Positions 1-9,295 of a stretch of 54,995 nt of DNA are shown here, piece after piece (the first letter of the stretch is position 1; each line of letters opens with the position of its first letter). The translations under genes were made by a program, and so were the position numbers. Origin of the DNA: Rhodospirillaceae bacterium (GTDB lineage Bacteria > Pseudomonadota > Alphaproteobacteria > Dongiales > Dongiaceae); contig JAEUKV010000005.1 of assembly GCA_016794165.1 (NCBI GenBank), positions 1 through 54,995 of the forward strand, given 5' to 3'. The notes below the pieces were generated by a model. The model was given only the letters and a program-made list of their open reading frames with translations. It made no database searches and was not told the origin of the DNA.

Positions 1-351
1 GAGAGCAGCTTCAACTACGATTTCAGCGTCTCCTTCACGGAGGAACAGCAGCAGGCCGGCATCGACTACAATTACCAGCACAAGGGCCATGCCATGGACA
101 TGGAGCCGCTGCCGCCGCCGGTGGTCGAATTCGCGCAGGGCTGCGGCACCGACGGCGCCAGCTATGCCCGCGACCGGCCGGGCCTCAGCGCCTTCATCCG
201 GGAAGGGGATGCCGTCTATCACACCTATTCCACCTATGCCCGCGGCCTCGATGCGCTCTGGGGTGCCTATCAGTTCCTCGACCGCGCGCCCCTGGGCCGC
301 AACGAGACCGGCCCCTGGTTCCGCCGCCGCGACGAATACGGCAAGGCGTGA
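1..351 (+). CDS. DUF899 family thioredoxin-like protein, C-terminal part
   Basis: The reading frame is open from base 1, so only the last 116 residues are present and the true start lies outside the window. The visible part begins SSFNYDFSVSFT and ends GPWFRRRDEYGKA. This matches my memory of the C-terminal end of DUF899 proteins, a thioredoxin-fold-like family often annotated as predicted dithiol-disulfide oxidoreductases. Any N-terminal active-site region cannot be seen. The gene stops 90 bp before the MFS transporter start on the same strand. The family call rests on the ending motif and on the aromatic-rich stretch just before it; the physiological substrate is unknown. Confidence 0.75.
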   Translation, partial: ESSFNYDFSVSFTEEQQQAGIDYNYQHKGHAMDMEPLPPPVVEFAQGCGTDGASYARDRPGLSAFIREGDAVYHTYSTYARGLDALWGAYQFLDRAPLGRNETGPWFRRRDEYGKA

Positions 352-441
352 TCGATGGGCCCCTGTTGCCGGCCACACCATCCCGACATTGACAGCGGGC
401 GGCGAAGCAGGCTGCAATCGCCGCCCGAACGGGAGACACCG

Positions 442-1665
442 ATGCATCAATCCCCCTATCGCTGGGTCATCGTCGCGGCGGGCGCGCTGTTGGGCTGTGC
501 CGCCATCGGCGGCATGTTCTCGCTGCCGGTCTTCCTGCAGCCGATCGCGCGCGACACCGGCTGGTCGGTGACCGGCATTTCCACCGCCATGACCATCGGC
601 TTTCTCGCCATGGCCTTCGGCAGCATGGCCTGGGGGATGGCCAGCGACCGCTGGGGCCCGCGCCCGGTGGTGCTCAGCGGTGCCGTCATCCTGTCGGGCG
701 CGCTGGCGCTCGCCTCGCGGGCGGACTCGCTCATCGAGTTCCAGCTGCTGTTCGGCCTGCTGGTGGGCGGCGCGGTCGCCGCCATCTTCGTGCCCATGAT
801 GGCCTGCGTCACCGGCTGGTTCGAAACCCAGCGCGCACTTGCCGTCTCGCTGGTCTCGGCCGGCATCGGGGTGGCCCCCATGACCATGTCGCCGCTCGCC
901 GCCTGGCTGGTGACGCAATATGACTGGCGCCAATCGCTGCTCCTCATCGCGGTGCTGACCGGCGCGGTGATGATTCCCGTGGCCCTGCTGGTGCGCCGGC
1001 CACCGGCCCTCGCGGCGGAAGGTCCGGCTGGCGAAACGAGCACGGCCCCGGCCGGCGCGCCGCCCATGAGCGTTGCGCAGGCCCTGCGATCGCCGCCCTT
1101 CCTGATCCTGACCCTGACCAATTTCTTCTGCTGCGCCACCCATTCCGGGCCGATCTTCCACACGGTGAGCTATGCGCTCACCTGCGGCATTCCCATGATC
1201 GCCGCCGTCTCGATCTATTCCGTGGAGGGTCTTGCCGGGCTGGGCGGGCGCGTCGCCTTCGGCCTGCTCGGCGATCGCTTCGGCGCCAAGCGCATCCTGG
1301 TCCTGGGGTTGCTCGCCCAGGCCTTCGGCGCCCTTGCCTATGCCTTCGTGAGCGGGCTCGGCGGCTTCTATGCCGTGGCGGCCCTCTTCGGCTTCATCTA
1401 TGCCGGCATCATGCCGCTCTACGCGGTGCTGGCGCGCGAGAACTTCCCGCTCCACATGATGGGGACCGTGATCGGCGGCACCGCCACGGCGGGCGGTCTC
1501 GGCATGGCGCTGGGCCCGTTTGCCGGCGGTCTCATCTACGACGCCTTTGCCAGCTATGCCTGGCTCTATATCGGCTCCTGGGGCATCGGCCTCGGCGCCG
1601 TCCTCATCGCCATGACTTTCCGGCCGGCGATGCGCCCGGCGGCGGCACCTATCCCGGCTTCTTGA
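442..1665 (+). CDS. MFS transporter, 12 TM
   Basis: A 407-residue inner-membrane protein of the major facilitator superfamily, with about twelve hydrophobic segments split into two halves by a polar Ala/Pro/Gly loop near residues 192-212. The loop after TM2 carries GMASDRWGPRPV, the usual MFS loop 2-3 signature, and the second half repeats it as GLLGDRFGAKRI. The ATG at 442 follows a GGGAG ribosome-binding site at 431-435. A longer frame from 355 adds only a low-complexity leader and is not preferred. The substrate cannot be read from sequence; the overall look resembles monocarboxylate or drug transporter-like MFS members. The 3' end overlaps the convergent tag gene by 17 bp. Confidence 0.85.
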   Translation: MHQSPYRWVIVAAGALLGCAAIGGMFSLPVFLQPIARDTGWSVTGISTAMTIGFLAMAFGSMAWGMASDRWGPRPVVLSGAVILSGALALASRADSLIEFQLLFGLLVGGAVAAIFVPMMACVTGWFETQRALAVSLVSAGIGVAPMTMSPLAAWLVTQYDWRQSLLLIAVLTGAVMIPVALLVRRPPALAAEGPAGETSTAPAGAPPMSVAQALRSPPFLILTLTNFFCCATHSGPIFHTVSYALTCGIPMIAAVSIYSVEGLAGLGGRVAFGLLGDRFGAKRILVLGLLAQAFGALAYAFVSGLGGFYAVAALFGFIYAGIMPLYAVLARENFPLHMMGTVIGGTATAGGLGMALGPFAGGLIYDAFASYAWLYIGSWGIGLGAVLIAMTFRPAMRPAAAPIPAS

Positions 1666-2254
1666 ACGCCTTCCTGGCCTTCGCCACCTTCGCGCGGGTG
1701 ACGCAGGCCTCGGCATGGTCGTTGAGGAGACCCATCGCCTGCATGAAGGCGAAGATCGTGGTGGGCCCGACGAATTTCCAGCCGCGTTTCTTCAGCTCTT
1801 TGGAAAGGGCCACGGATTCCTGCGAGGTGGTGAGGCTCTGCGGTTTCCCCAGCGATTTTGCCTCCGGCTCATAACGCCAGAGAAAGGCAGCGAGCGAGCC
1901 CTCGGCCTTCACCATCTCCTGCGCGCGCTTGGCGTTGTTGATCACCGCCTCGATCTTGCCGCGATGGCGCACGATGCCGGCATCCTGGAGCAGGCGCGCC
2001 ACGTCCTTTTCGCCATAGCGGGCGATGCGCGCGACGTCGAAATTGTGGAAGGCGGCGCGGAAGTTTTCGCGCTTGGCGAGGATCGTGCGCCAGGAGAGGC
2101 CGGACTGGAACCCTTCGAGGCACAGCTTCTCAAAGAGGCGCCGGTCGTCGCTCACCGGAAAGCCCCATTCGGCATCGTGATAGGCGAAGAATTCCGGGGC
2201 GGCGGCGCACCAGCGGCAGCGCGGCTTGCCGTCGGGTCCGGGGATCGTGCTCAT
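1649..2254 (-). CDS. tag: DNA-3-methyladenine glycosylase I
   Basis: A 201-residue TagI-type base-excision repair enzyme that removes 3-methyladenine from alkylated DNA. The N-terminus has PRCRWCAAAPEFFAYHDAEWG, followed by FEKLCLEGFQSGLSW, both diagnostic of Tag: the Cys near the N-terminus belongs to the zinc site, and the Glu of the LEGFQ segment lies in the base pocket. The C-terminal Cys of EACVTR contributes to the zinc snap in the family. The ATG at 2254 gives the normal family length; a longer upstream extension has no family-like sequence. It overlaps the 3' end of the MFS gene by 17 bp. Two other alkylation-repair genes lie further right (20738-21919 and 26264-27172). Confidence 0.93.
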   Translation of the reverse strand: MSTIPGPDGKPRCRWCAAAPEFFAYHDAEWGFPVSDDRRLFEKLCLEGFQSGLSWRTILAKRENFRAAFHNFDVARIARYGEKDVARLLQDAGIVRHRGKIEAVINNAKRAQEMVKAEGSLAAFLWRYEPEAKSLGKPQSLTTSQESVALSKELKKRGWKFVGPTTIFAFMQAMGLLNDHAEACVTRAKVAKARKAFKKPG

Positions 2255-2427
2255 CGCTGGCTTCCTTTCGCAGCCGCGGGCGGCGCGGCACCGATGACGG
2301 CCACCGTCAGGATGCGCCCCATGGTGCAGCAGGCGGGCGTACATCAGGCAGGCACGCACCGAGGGGGGCGAATCCGGTTGGGATTCTAGCGGGCGAATCG
2401 CGCGCGGTACAGCGCGCGCCCATCCCC

Positions 2428-2444
2428 GGTACGGATTCCGTACC
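2428..2444. promoter_or_regulatory. Palindromic operator-like site upstream of the LysE exporter gene
   Basis: A perfect inverted repeat with 8-bp arms and a 1-bp centre, GGTACGGATTCCGTACC, 91 bp before the lysE-type start codon. A close copy, GTACGGAATCCGGAC, lies 35 bp upstream of the HxlR regulator gene (4261-4275). I infer a shared regulator site; binding is not shown by sequence alone. Confidence 0.45.
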
Positions 2445-2535
2445 CCACGGCATCGCGGCCGGTGTCTATCAATAAGTTCCGCCGCGACCGCCGCTGGGCG
2501 GCCGGGTCGCGGCAACGAACAGGAGACCTGTCATC

Positions 2536-3153
2536 ATGGCGCTCGAAGATCTTCTGGCCCTGGCCGTCTTTGCCTTTGTCACGTCGATCACGCCGGGGCC
2601 GAGCAACTTCATGCTGCTTACCTCGGGGGCGAATTTTGGCTTTGTCCGCACCCTGCCGCAGGTGCTCGGCATCACCATCGGTTTCAAGGCGCTGCTGCTG
2701 GGCGTGGGACTCGGTCTTGGCGGCCTGCTTACCGCCTATCCGGTGTTGCATGTAATGCTCAAGATTGGGGGCGCAGCCTATCTGCTCTATCTCGCCTGGC
2801 GCATCGGCATGTCGCGCGCCATTGGCAGTGCACCGGATGGAGACGGAATGGATGGCGCCGCTGCTGGCCGGCCGCTCACCTTCCTGGAATCGGCAATCTT
2901 TCAGTGGGTCAACCCCAAGGCCTGGGTGGTGGCGGTAACGGTTATGGCGCTCTACACCAATGAAGCGTCGCCGTTCCTCTCCGTCCTGCTCATCGCCGTT
3001 GCCTTCGCCATCGTCAATCTGCCCAGCGTCTCGACCTGGGCGTGGCTCGGCGTATCGCTGCGTGGCTTTCTCGCCGATCCGGTGCGGCTGAAATGGTTCA
3101 ACATCGCCATGGGTCTGGCCCTCGCGGCTACCCTGTGGCCGCTAATCGCCTGA
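2536..3153 (+). CDS. LysE/RhtB family amino-acid exporter
   Basis: A 205-residue membrane protein with about six hydrophobic segments, the size and layout of the LysE/RhtB translocator family, which exports amino acids or related small molecules across the inner membrane. The diagnostic N-terminal motif SITPGPSNFMLL spans about residues 18-29, and the mid-protein QWVNPKAWV motif is also family-typical. The ATG at 2536 follows an AGGAGA ribosome-binding site at 2520-2525. Its upstream region carries a palindrome shared with the HxlR regulator promoter, so induction by that regulator is a reasonable guess. The exact exported substrate is unknown. Confidence 0.9.
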   Translation: MALEDLLALAVFAFVTSITPGPSNFMLLTSGANFGFVRTLPQVLGITIGFKALLLGVGLGLGGLLTAYPVLHVMLKIGGAAYLLYLAWRIGMSRAIGSAPDGDGMDGAAAGRPLTFLESAIFQWVNPKAWVVAVTVMALYTNEASPFLSVLLIAVAFAIVNLPSVSTWAWLGVSLRGFLADPVRLKWFNIAMGLALAATLWPLIA

Positions 3154-3160
3154 TGCCCGT

Positions 3161-3547
3161 TCAGGCGATCCTGGCACCGCGCTCGGCGAGCAGGGCGCGC
3201 AGGATGCTGCGGTGGCAGCGGTCCTCGTCCTTGCAGTAACAGCCCACGGAAAAATCCGCGTGCTGCGAGAGGGCGGCGAGCAGATCGAGGGTACGGCGCG
3301 CCGCCGGCTGGTTCATCTCGGCGCGGAAGGCGCGCTCGAAGGCGCTCCATTCCTTGGCGGAGGCGGCTTCCAGGGCCTGAGTGACCAGTGCGGCGCTGGG
3401 CGAGAGTTCCGGATACCAGACATCGTACCAGTCGTCGCTGGCGAAGCGGTCCTTGGCCACCCCGCGCGGTGGGCGCCGCACGGTGCCGATGCGGGTGCCT
3501 TCCTGTTTCTGGCGCTTGGCTCCAAGCCGGACGATATGGACGCTCAT
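3161..3547 (-). CDS. DUF488 family protein
   Basis: A 128-residue protein of the DUF488 family, small cytoplasmic proteins without an established activity. Visible family features are an N-terminal segment with RIGTVRRPPRGV, a central DVWYPELSPS motif, and the C-terminal cysteine-histidine motif GCYCKDEDRCHRSIL that marks the family. The ATG at 3547 starts 7 bp after the HxlR regulator stop on the same strand, so the two are probably one operon. Its 3' end sits 7 bp from the convergent lysE-type gene. The pairing with a stress-type HxlR regulator suggests a detoxification or stress context, but this is inference. Confidence 0.85.
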   Translation of the reverse strand: MSVHIVRLGAKRQKQEGTRIGTVRRPPRGVAKDRFASDDWYDVWYPELSPSAALVTQALEAASAKEWSAFERAFRAEMNQPAARRTLDLLAALSQHADFSVGCYCKDEDRCHRSILRALLAERGARIA

Positions 3548-3554
3548 CTCGACC

Positions 3555-4226
3555 TCACTTCCTTTGCCGGGCCGGCGGCACATCCGCCAGCAGGTAACGC
3601 TCGAACCAGGTCGGGAAGGCGCGCATGTCAGCCTTGGCACCCGTGAGCGAGAGGCCGAGCCGCTGCGCGCCGGCGAAATCCGTATCGCCGCGCCACCAGG
3701 CAATCAGGGCCGGCAGCCGGGCGCGCAGGGCGAGCGTTTCGGGAAAGCCGGGATTTTCGCCGCAGAGCGACGCTTCGCCGGGCCTCAGCAGCAAGAAGCG
3801 CGGCCGTTGCCGGTCGATCTCGAAGCGGATGACGAAGGGCTCCCTCGGCAGTTTGGCGAAGTTCACCCGCCGCTGCATGTCGTGGAGCAGCGGATCGGCG
3901 TCAATATCCTCGTCCTTGGCCCGTCGCGGCAGCCACCGCTGACCCCAGGTGCCCAGCGCCATCACCATTCCGGCAAGTTCGCGCCCCGACTCGGTGAGAC
4001 CGTATTCCGGGCCGTGGGAACCGTCGCTGCGCACCACGGCCCCCACCAGCACCAGTTCCTGCAGGCGTTCCGAGAGCATGGTCCGGGAGATGCGCGGTAT
4101 GCCGCGCCTGATGTCGTTGAAGCGCCGGCTGCCGCACAGCAGCTCGCGCACGATGAGCAGGGTCCAGCGACCCCCCAGCACCTCATGGGCGCGCGCAATG
4201 GCACAGAACTGGCCGTATCCTGTCAT
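3555..4226 (-). CDS. HxlR-family winged-helix transcriptional regulator
   Basis: A 223-residue regulator. Residues 1-100 form the HxlR winged helix: a Cys at position 8, GGRWTLLIVRELLCGSRRF, then the recognition helix around RISRTMLSERLQELVLVGAV, and the wing with YGLTESGREL. The remaining 120 residues form a C-terminal extension seen in longer HxlR members and possibly SCP2-like; this assignment is weak. The N-terminal Cys could be a redox or electrophile sensor, as in several family members. The gene is followed after 7 bp by DUF488 and is divergent from the ArsC-like gene. A palindrome 35 bp upstream of its start resembles the one before lysE, suggesting autoregulation. Confidence 0.88.
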   Translation of the reverse strand: MTGYGQFCAIARAHEVLGGRWTLLIVRELLCGSRRFNDIRRGIPRISRTMLSERLQELVLVGAVVRSDGSHGPEYGLTESGRELAGMVMALGTWGQRWLPRRAKDEDIDADPLLHDMQRRVNFAKLPREPFVIRFEIDRQRPRFLLLRPGEASLCGENPGFPETLALRARLPALIAWWRGDTDFAGAQRLGLSLTGAKADMRAFPTWFERYLLADVPPARQRK

Positions 4227-4260
4227 GCCGGCAGTCTATCGCGGTCGCGGGGCAAAGGCA

Positions 4261-4275
4261 GTACGGAATCCGGAC
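4261..4275. promoter_or_regulatory. Operator-like palindrome upstream of the HxlR gene
   Basis: GTACGGAATCCGGAC, an imperfect 7-1-7 inverted repeat in the divergent region between the HxlR gene and the ArsC-like gene. It matches the centre of the perfect palindrome at 2428-2444 except for the central base and one arm position. Its place 35 bp before the HxlR start codon suits an autoregulatory operator. This is inferred from sequence similarity only. Confidence 0.42.
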
Positions 4276-4390
4276 CAGGTGCGAAGATGACGGGGCACAA
4301 GGGTATCCGCGTGCCCAAGAGGCGGGGCGTGACTGGAGCGGCCTACTCTGGCTATGGATGGGGGCACACTGGCAGCATCGGAGATCCGGC

Positions 4391-4741
4391 ATGACCGTCA
4401 CCATCCATGGCATCAGGAATTGCGACACGATGAAGAAGGCAATGGCCTGGCTCGACGCCCATGCCATTGCCTATGCCTTCCACGACTACAAACTGCTGGG
4501 GGTCGAGCGGAAGGTGCTGGAAAGCTGGTGCGATGAACTTGGCTGGGAGACGCTGCTCAACCGCGCTGGCACCACCTTTCGCAAATTGCCCGAGCAGGCG
4601 CGGATGGCGCTCGACCGGAACAAGGCCGTGGCGCTGATGCTGGCGCAGCCCTCGATGGTCAAGCGCCCGGTGCTCGATCTCGGCGGCAGGCGTCTGGTCG
4701 GCTTCAAGCCGGAAGTCTACCGGGCCGCCCTGGCGGGCTAG
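4391..4741 (+). CDS. ArsC/Spx-family reductase-like protein
   Basis: A 116-residue thioredoxin-fold protein of the ArsC/Spx/YffB group. It opens TVTIHGIRNCDTMKKAM, where the Cys at residue 11 sits at the position of the ArsC active-site cysteine, and continues with YAFHDYKLLGV and ETLLNRAGTTFRKLP. The C-terminal FKPEVYRAAL fits YffB-like members, which are not true arsenate reductases. It lacks the second Cys of a CxxC motif. The ATG at 4391 is preferred over an in-frame start at 4358 because the fold begins directly there. No arsenic-resistance genes are nearby, so a general thiol role is more likely. Confidence 0.87.
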   Translation: MTVTIHGIRNCDTMKKAMAWLDAHAIAYAFHDYKLLGVERKVLESWCDELGWETLLNRAGTTFRKLPEQARMALDRNKAVALMLAQPSMVKRPVLDLGGRRLVGFKPEVYRAALAG

Positions 4742-4984
4742 GTGGCGAAGCGCGCTGGGGCATTCCGCCGGTCCGGGTGGTCGGCGCCGGACTGACCGGC
4801 CTCACCCTGGCGGCGGCGGCCGAGCCAGGGACGGAAGTTCGGGGCAGATGGATCAATGCGCCGTGTTCTTCGCCAGGACTCCAGAGCGACGCCCAACCCG
4901 GTCGCCTAGGATTGCTGTTGCGGGCGAGCGGCAATCCCGCCACTTTCTGGTCTGGATACCGCCAAACGAAACCGGGCCAGTGTC

Positions 4985-6058
4985 ATGAAGATCGCCGTCT
5001 ATACCATCGCCCTCAACGAGGAACAGTTCGCCCGGCGCTGGGCCGAGAGCTGTGCCGAGGCCGACTACCGCGTCGTTGCCGACACCGGCTCGCAGGACGG
5101 TACTGTCTCGGCATTGCGGTCGCACGGTGTCGCGGTGCATGAGATTGCGATCCGGCCGTGGCGTTTCGACCACGCCCGCAACGCCAATCTGGCGCTGGTG
5201 CCGATCGACGCAGAAGTCTGCATTTCACTCGACATGGATGAGGTGCTGGTCCCTGGCTGGCGACAGGCACTCGAAGCCGCCTGGCGGCCCGGCACCACAC
5301 GGCTGCGCTATTCCTATGTCTGGAACTGGGATGCGCAGGGTCGGCCCAGGACACAATTCTTCGGTGACAAGGTCCATCACCGCCAGGGTTACGCCTGGAA
5401 GCATCCGGCCCATGAGGTGATCGTGCCGCAGCGTGGCGTCGTCGAACAAGTCGCCTGGGCGGAAGACGTGCGCGTCCATCACCATGCCGACGATTCGAAA
5501 TCGCGCGGGCAGTACCTCGATCTGCTGGCGCTGGCCACGGCGGAGGATCCGGAGGATGATCGCAGCGCGCACTATTACGGCCGCGAGTTGATGTTCCACA
5601 AGCAGTACGCGGCGGCGATCGAGGAGTTAAAGCGTCATCTTTCGCTGTCGCGGGCGACGTGGAAACCGGAACGTTCGGCCTCGCTGCGTTTCATCGGCCG
5701 TTGCCATAAGGAAATGGGTCAGGAGAACGAGGCGCGGAGCGCCTACCTGCAGGCCTGCGCCGAGGCGCCGCAGGCGCGCGAACCATGGTTCGAGTTCGCG
5801 AAGTTCTGCATGGAAGGCAAGGACTGGCCGGGTGGCGTATGGGCCGCGCAGCGCATGCTGGCGATCACCACGATGCCGCGCGATCATACCCGTGACGCAG
5901 CCGCCTGGGGCATCGGTCCCTACGACGTCGGCAGTGTCTGCGCCTACTACAATGGACAGCGCGACCTGGCGCGCGAGTGGTTGCAGAAGGCGCTGGAAAT
6001 GGAGCCCGACAATCCGCGCCTCAGCAAGAATGGGCAGTGGATCTTTGCCGTGGAATGA
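4985..6058 (+). CDS. Family 2-type glycosyltransferase with TPR repeats
   Basis: A 357-residue protein. Residues 1-180 form a GT-A glycosyltransferase domain: it starts MKIAVYTIALNEEQ, has DTGSQDGT in the nucleotide-sugar binding loop, and SLDMDEVL in place of the metal-binding DxD. The C-terminal half has TPR-like helices, for example the segments around residues 200-240 and AREWLQKALEMEPDNPRL near the end. This layout matches SunS-like or tetratricopeptide glycosyltransferases that modify proteins or assemble polysaccharide. It is cytoplasmic, with no signal peptide. It converges on the collagen-RTX gene 87 bp away, sharing a hairpin. Modification of that Thr-rich protein is an attractive but unproven idea. 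Confidence 0.85.
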   Translation: MKIAVYTIALNEEQFARRWAESCAEADYRVVADTGSQDGTVSALRSHGVAVHEIAIRPWRFDHARNANLALVPIDAEVCISLDMDEVLVPGWRQALEAAWRPGTTRLRYSYVWNWDAQGRPRTQFFGDKVHHRQGYAWKHPAHEVIVPQRGVVEQVAWAEDVRVHHHADDSKSRGQYLDLLALATAEDPEDDRSAHYYGRELMFHKQYAAAIEELKRHLSLSRATWKPERSASLRFIGRCHKEMGQENEARSAYLQACAEAPQAREPWFEFAKFCMEGKDWPGGVWAAQRMLAITTMPRDHTRDAAAWGIGPYDVGSVCAYYNGQRDLAREWLQKALEMEPDNPRLSKNGQWIFAVE

Positions 6059-6093
6059 ACCGCGCGCTGGTGTCGACCAGGGCCAAAAGATAG

Positions 6094-6119
6094 CGGGCGC
6101 CCCGTTTCCGGGGCGCCCG
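6094..6119. terminator. Intergenic hairpin between convergent genes
   Basis: A perfect 10-bp GC-rich stem with a GTTTCC loop (arms 6094-6103 and 6110-6119), between the glycosyltransferase and collagen-RTX stop codons. On the minus strand it is followed by TATCTTTT, a usable U-tract, so it best fits termination of the RTX gene; it could also stop plus-strand transcripts. Confidence 0.7.
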
Positions 6120-6145
6120 TCTGCATGGTCGGTGGAGAGCCGCGA

Positions 6146-8056
<1,911 letters not shown>

Positions 8057-8080
8057 GGGCGACCGGTTGTCCGGTCGCCC
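8057..8080 (-). terminator. Rho-independent terminator of gcrA
   Basis: A perfect 10-bp stem, GGGCGACCGG paired with CCGGTCGCCC, and a 4-nt loop, 43 bp after the gcrA stop codon. On the minus strand it is followed by TTTTGC, a short U-tract. Strong evidence for a gcrA terminator. Confidence 0.82.
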
Positions 8081-8123
8081 CAGTTTGGCCCCCACCGAAG
8101 GAGTATCGGGTGGTCGATCCGGC

Positions 8124-8651
8124 CTAGGCCGCTTCGGATTTGCGGTGATAGGCAATGGCGCAATGCTGGGCGCAATAGGGCCGCCCCGGCTCGGCGGATT
8201 CACCGCAGAAGTGAAACCCCGGCTGCTTCGGGTCGCCCACCGGCCAGGAGCAGGATTTCGACCCGGCCTGGGCCGCCGTGCGGGGTGCCGGCGGCGCCTT
8301 GGCCGCGGTGGGCTCGCTGGCCTGGGTTTCGACGCTGCTGCGCGGCGCATTCTGGACACCGGAGTTCTCGGTCACGGCGGCGGTCGTTGCCGTGGGTCGC
8401 ATGGCCGGCATCGGCGCCAGGGTCGGCTGCTGCCGGCGTTGGGATCCGGCGGATTTGCGGCGCGGCGCGGCACCGGCCTCGCTGCCGTCGCGCTTGATCG
8501 GCGAGGGCCGGCCGGTGAGGCCGAGCCGATGCGCCTTGCCGATCACGGCGTTGCGGGTGACGCCGCCCAGCAGGGTGGCGATCTGGCTCGCTGTCTGGCC
8601 CTGGCCCCAGAGCTTGCGCAGCATGTCAATGCGCTGTTCGGTCCATTCCAT
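8124..8651 (-). CDS. gcrA: GcrA cell-cycle regulator
   Basis: A 175-residue GcrA-family protein. In Caulobacter, GcrA binds sigma70 and activates promoters carrying GANTC sites methylated by CcrM. The N-terminal domain begins MEWTEQRIDMLRKLW and continues with GQTASQIATLLGGVTRNAV and GKAHRLGLTGRPSP, the conserved DNA-binding region (residues 1-50). A Pro/Ala-rich linker follows, then the C-terminal RNA-polymerase-binding region with SCSWPVGDPKQPGFHFCG and GRPYCAQHCAIAY. The start has a GGGGAG ribosome-binding site. A terminator follows at 8057-8080. Upstream lie a candidate promoter and a consensus DnaA box, matching DnaA control of gcrA known in Caulobacter. Confidence 0.96.
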   Translation of the reverse strand: MEWTEQRIDMLRKLWGQGQTASQIATLLGGVTRNAVIGKAHRLGLTGRPSPIKRDGSEAGAAPRRKSAGSQRRQQPTLAPMPAMRPTATTAAVTENSGVQNAPRSSVETQASEPTAAKAPPAPRTAAQAGSKSCSWPVGDPKQPGFHFCGESAEPGRPYCAQHCAIAYHRKSEAA

Positions 8652-8741
8652 GATGTCGTCTCCCCACCGGTAAAAGGCTGGCGATGTCGGCTGCCGGCGC
8701 TGGTCAGAAACCGGGCCGGCGCTAGATGTTGAGTGCGCATC

Positions 8742-8770
8742 ATTTCACTCCACAAGATGCAGAGTGGCAA
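8742..8770 (-). promoter_or_regulatory. Candidate gcrA promoter
   Basis: On the minus strand, TTGCCA (8765-8770) and TGAAAT (8742-8747) are separated by exactly 17 bp, giving 5/6 and 4/6 matches to the sigma70 -35 and -10 hexamers. The predicted start of transcription would be near 8735, leaving a leader of about 85 nt before the gcrA ATG. Prediction only. Confidence 0.4.
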
Positions 8771-8789
8771 GGGGGTATGCGCAAAATGT

Positions 8790-8798
8790 TGTGGATAA
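8790..8798 (-). promoter_or_regulatory. Consensus DnaA box upstream of gcrA
   Basis: TTATCCACA on the minus strand, a perfect match to the strong DnaA box consensus, lying 139 bp before the gcrA start and roughly 55-63 bp upstream of the predicted transcription start. DnaA activates gcrA in Caulobacter, so position and neighbour agree. Binding here is inferred. Confidence 0.6.
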
Positions 8799-8867
8799 AA
8801 GTGGATTTCCAGAGAACATATAGTGTCTGGACGGGCCACCGGCGGAAGCGGGCGGCAATATGACGAG

Positions 8868-9203
8868 TCAGTCGACCGGATTCAACTGCCGATCCAGGAG
8901 TTCGATCAGTTCCGGCAGCCGCCGCGACGATTTGATCTGCCGCTTGCCGGCCAGGAGGATGTAATTGGCATCCTTGTCCCCGCGCAGCAGGACCTTGGTG
9001 ATGGCGAAAGTCGGCTGTTCCTGGGCGCGGCGATAGACCGAGAACACCGCCATGTTGCTGCGGTGGTCGATGGCATAGTCGCGCCAGACGGCGTGCGCCA
9101 CCTTGCGGCTGTAGATCCCCAGCAAAAGATTGAGCTCGTCGCGGTTGAAGAAGACCCGGCGACCCTGACGGCGGTAATCGGCAAGAAGGACAAGCTGCGA
9201 CAT
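8868..9203 (-). CDS. DUF2794 family protein
   Basis: A 111-residue protein of DUF2794, a family known to me only from alphaproteobacteria and without a defined function. Recognisable features are the start MSQLVLLADYRRQGRRVFFN, then ELNLLLGIYSRKVAHAVWRDY and AIDHRSNMAVFSVYRRA, followed by a short beta-rich section with YILLAGKRQIKSSRRL. It is likely cytoplasmic, with no signal peptide or membrane segment. The ATG at 9203 gives the usual family length; the much longer upstream frame is not family-like. It stands alone between gcrA (same strand, 216 bp away) and a small lipoprotein gene (92 bp away). Confidence 0.9.
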   Translation of the reverse strand: MSQLVLLADYRRQGRRVFFNRDELNLLLGIYSRKVAHAVWRDYAIDHRSNMAVFSVYRRAQEQPTFAITKVLLRGDKDANYILLAGKRQIKSSRRLPELIELLDRQLNPVD

Positions 9204-9295
9204 GCTTTCCTTTTCGTTGCTGCCAACGACTCGGCGCGCAGTTCCGAGCCCAGGGAAAGTGTCGCCCAAACCCCGCGGCGCGTAAAGCGGGACCC

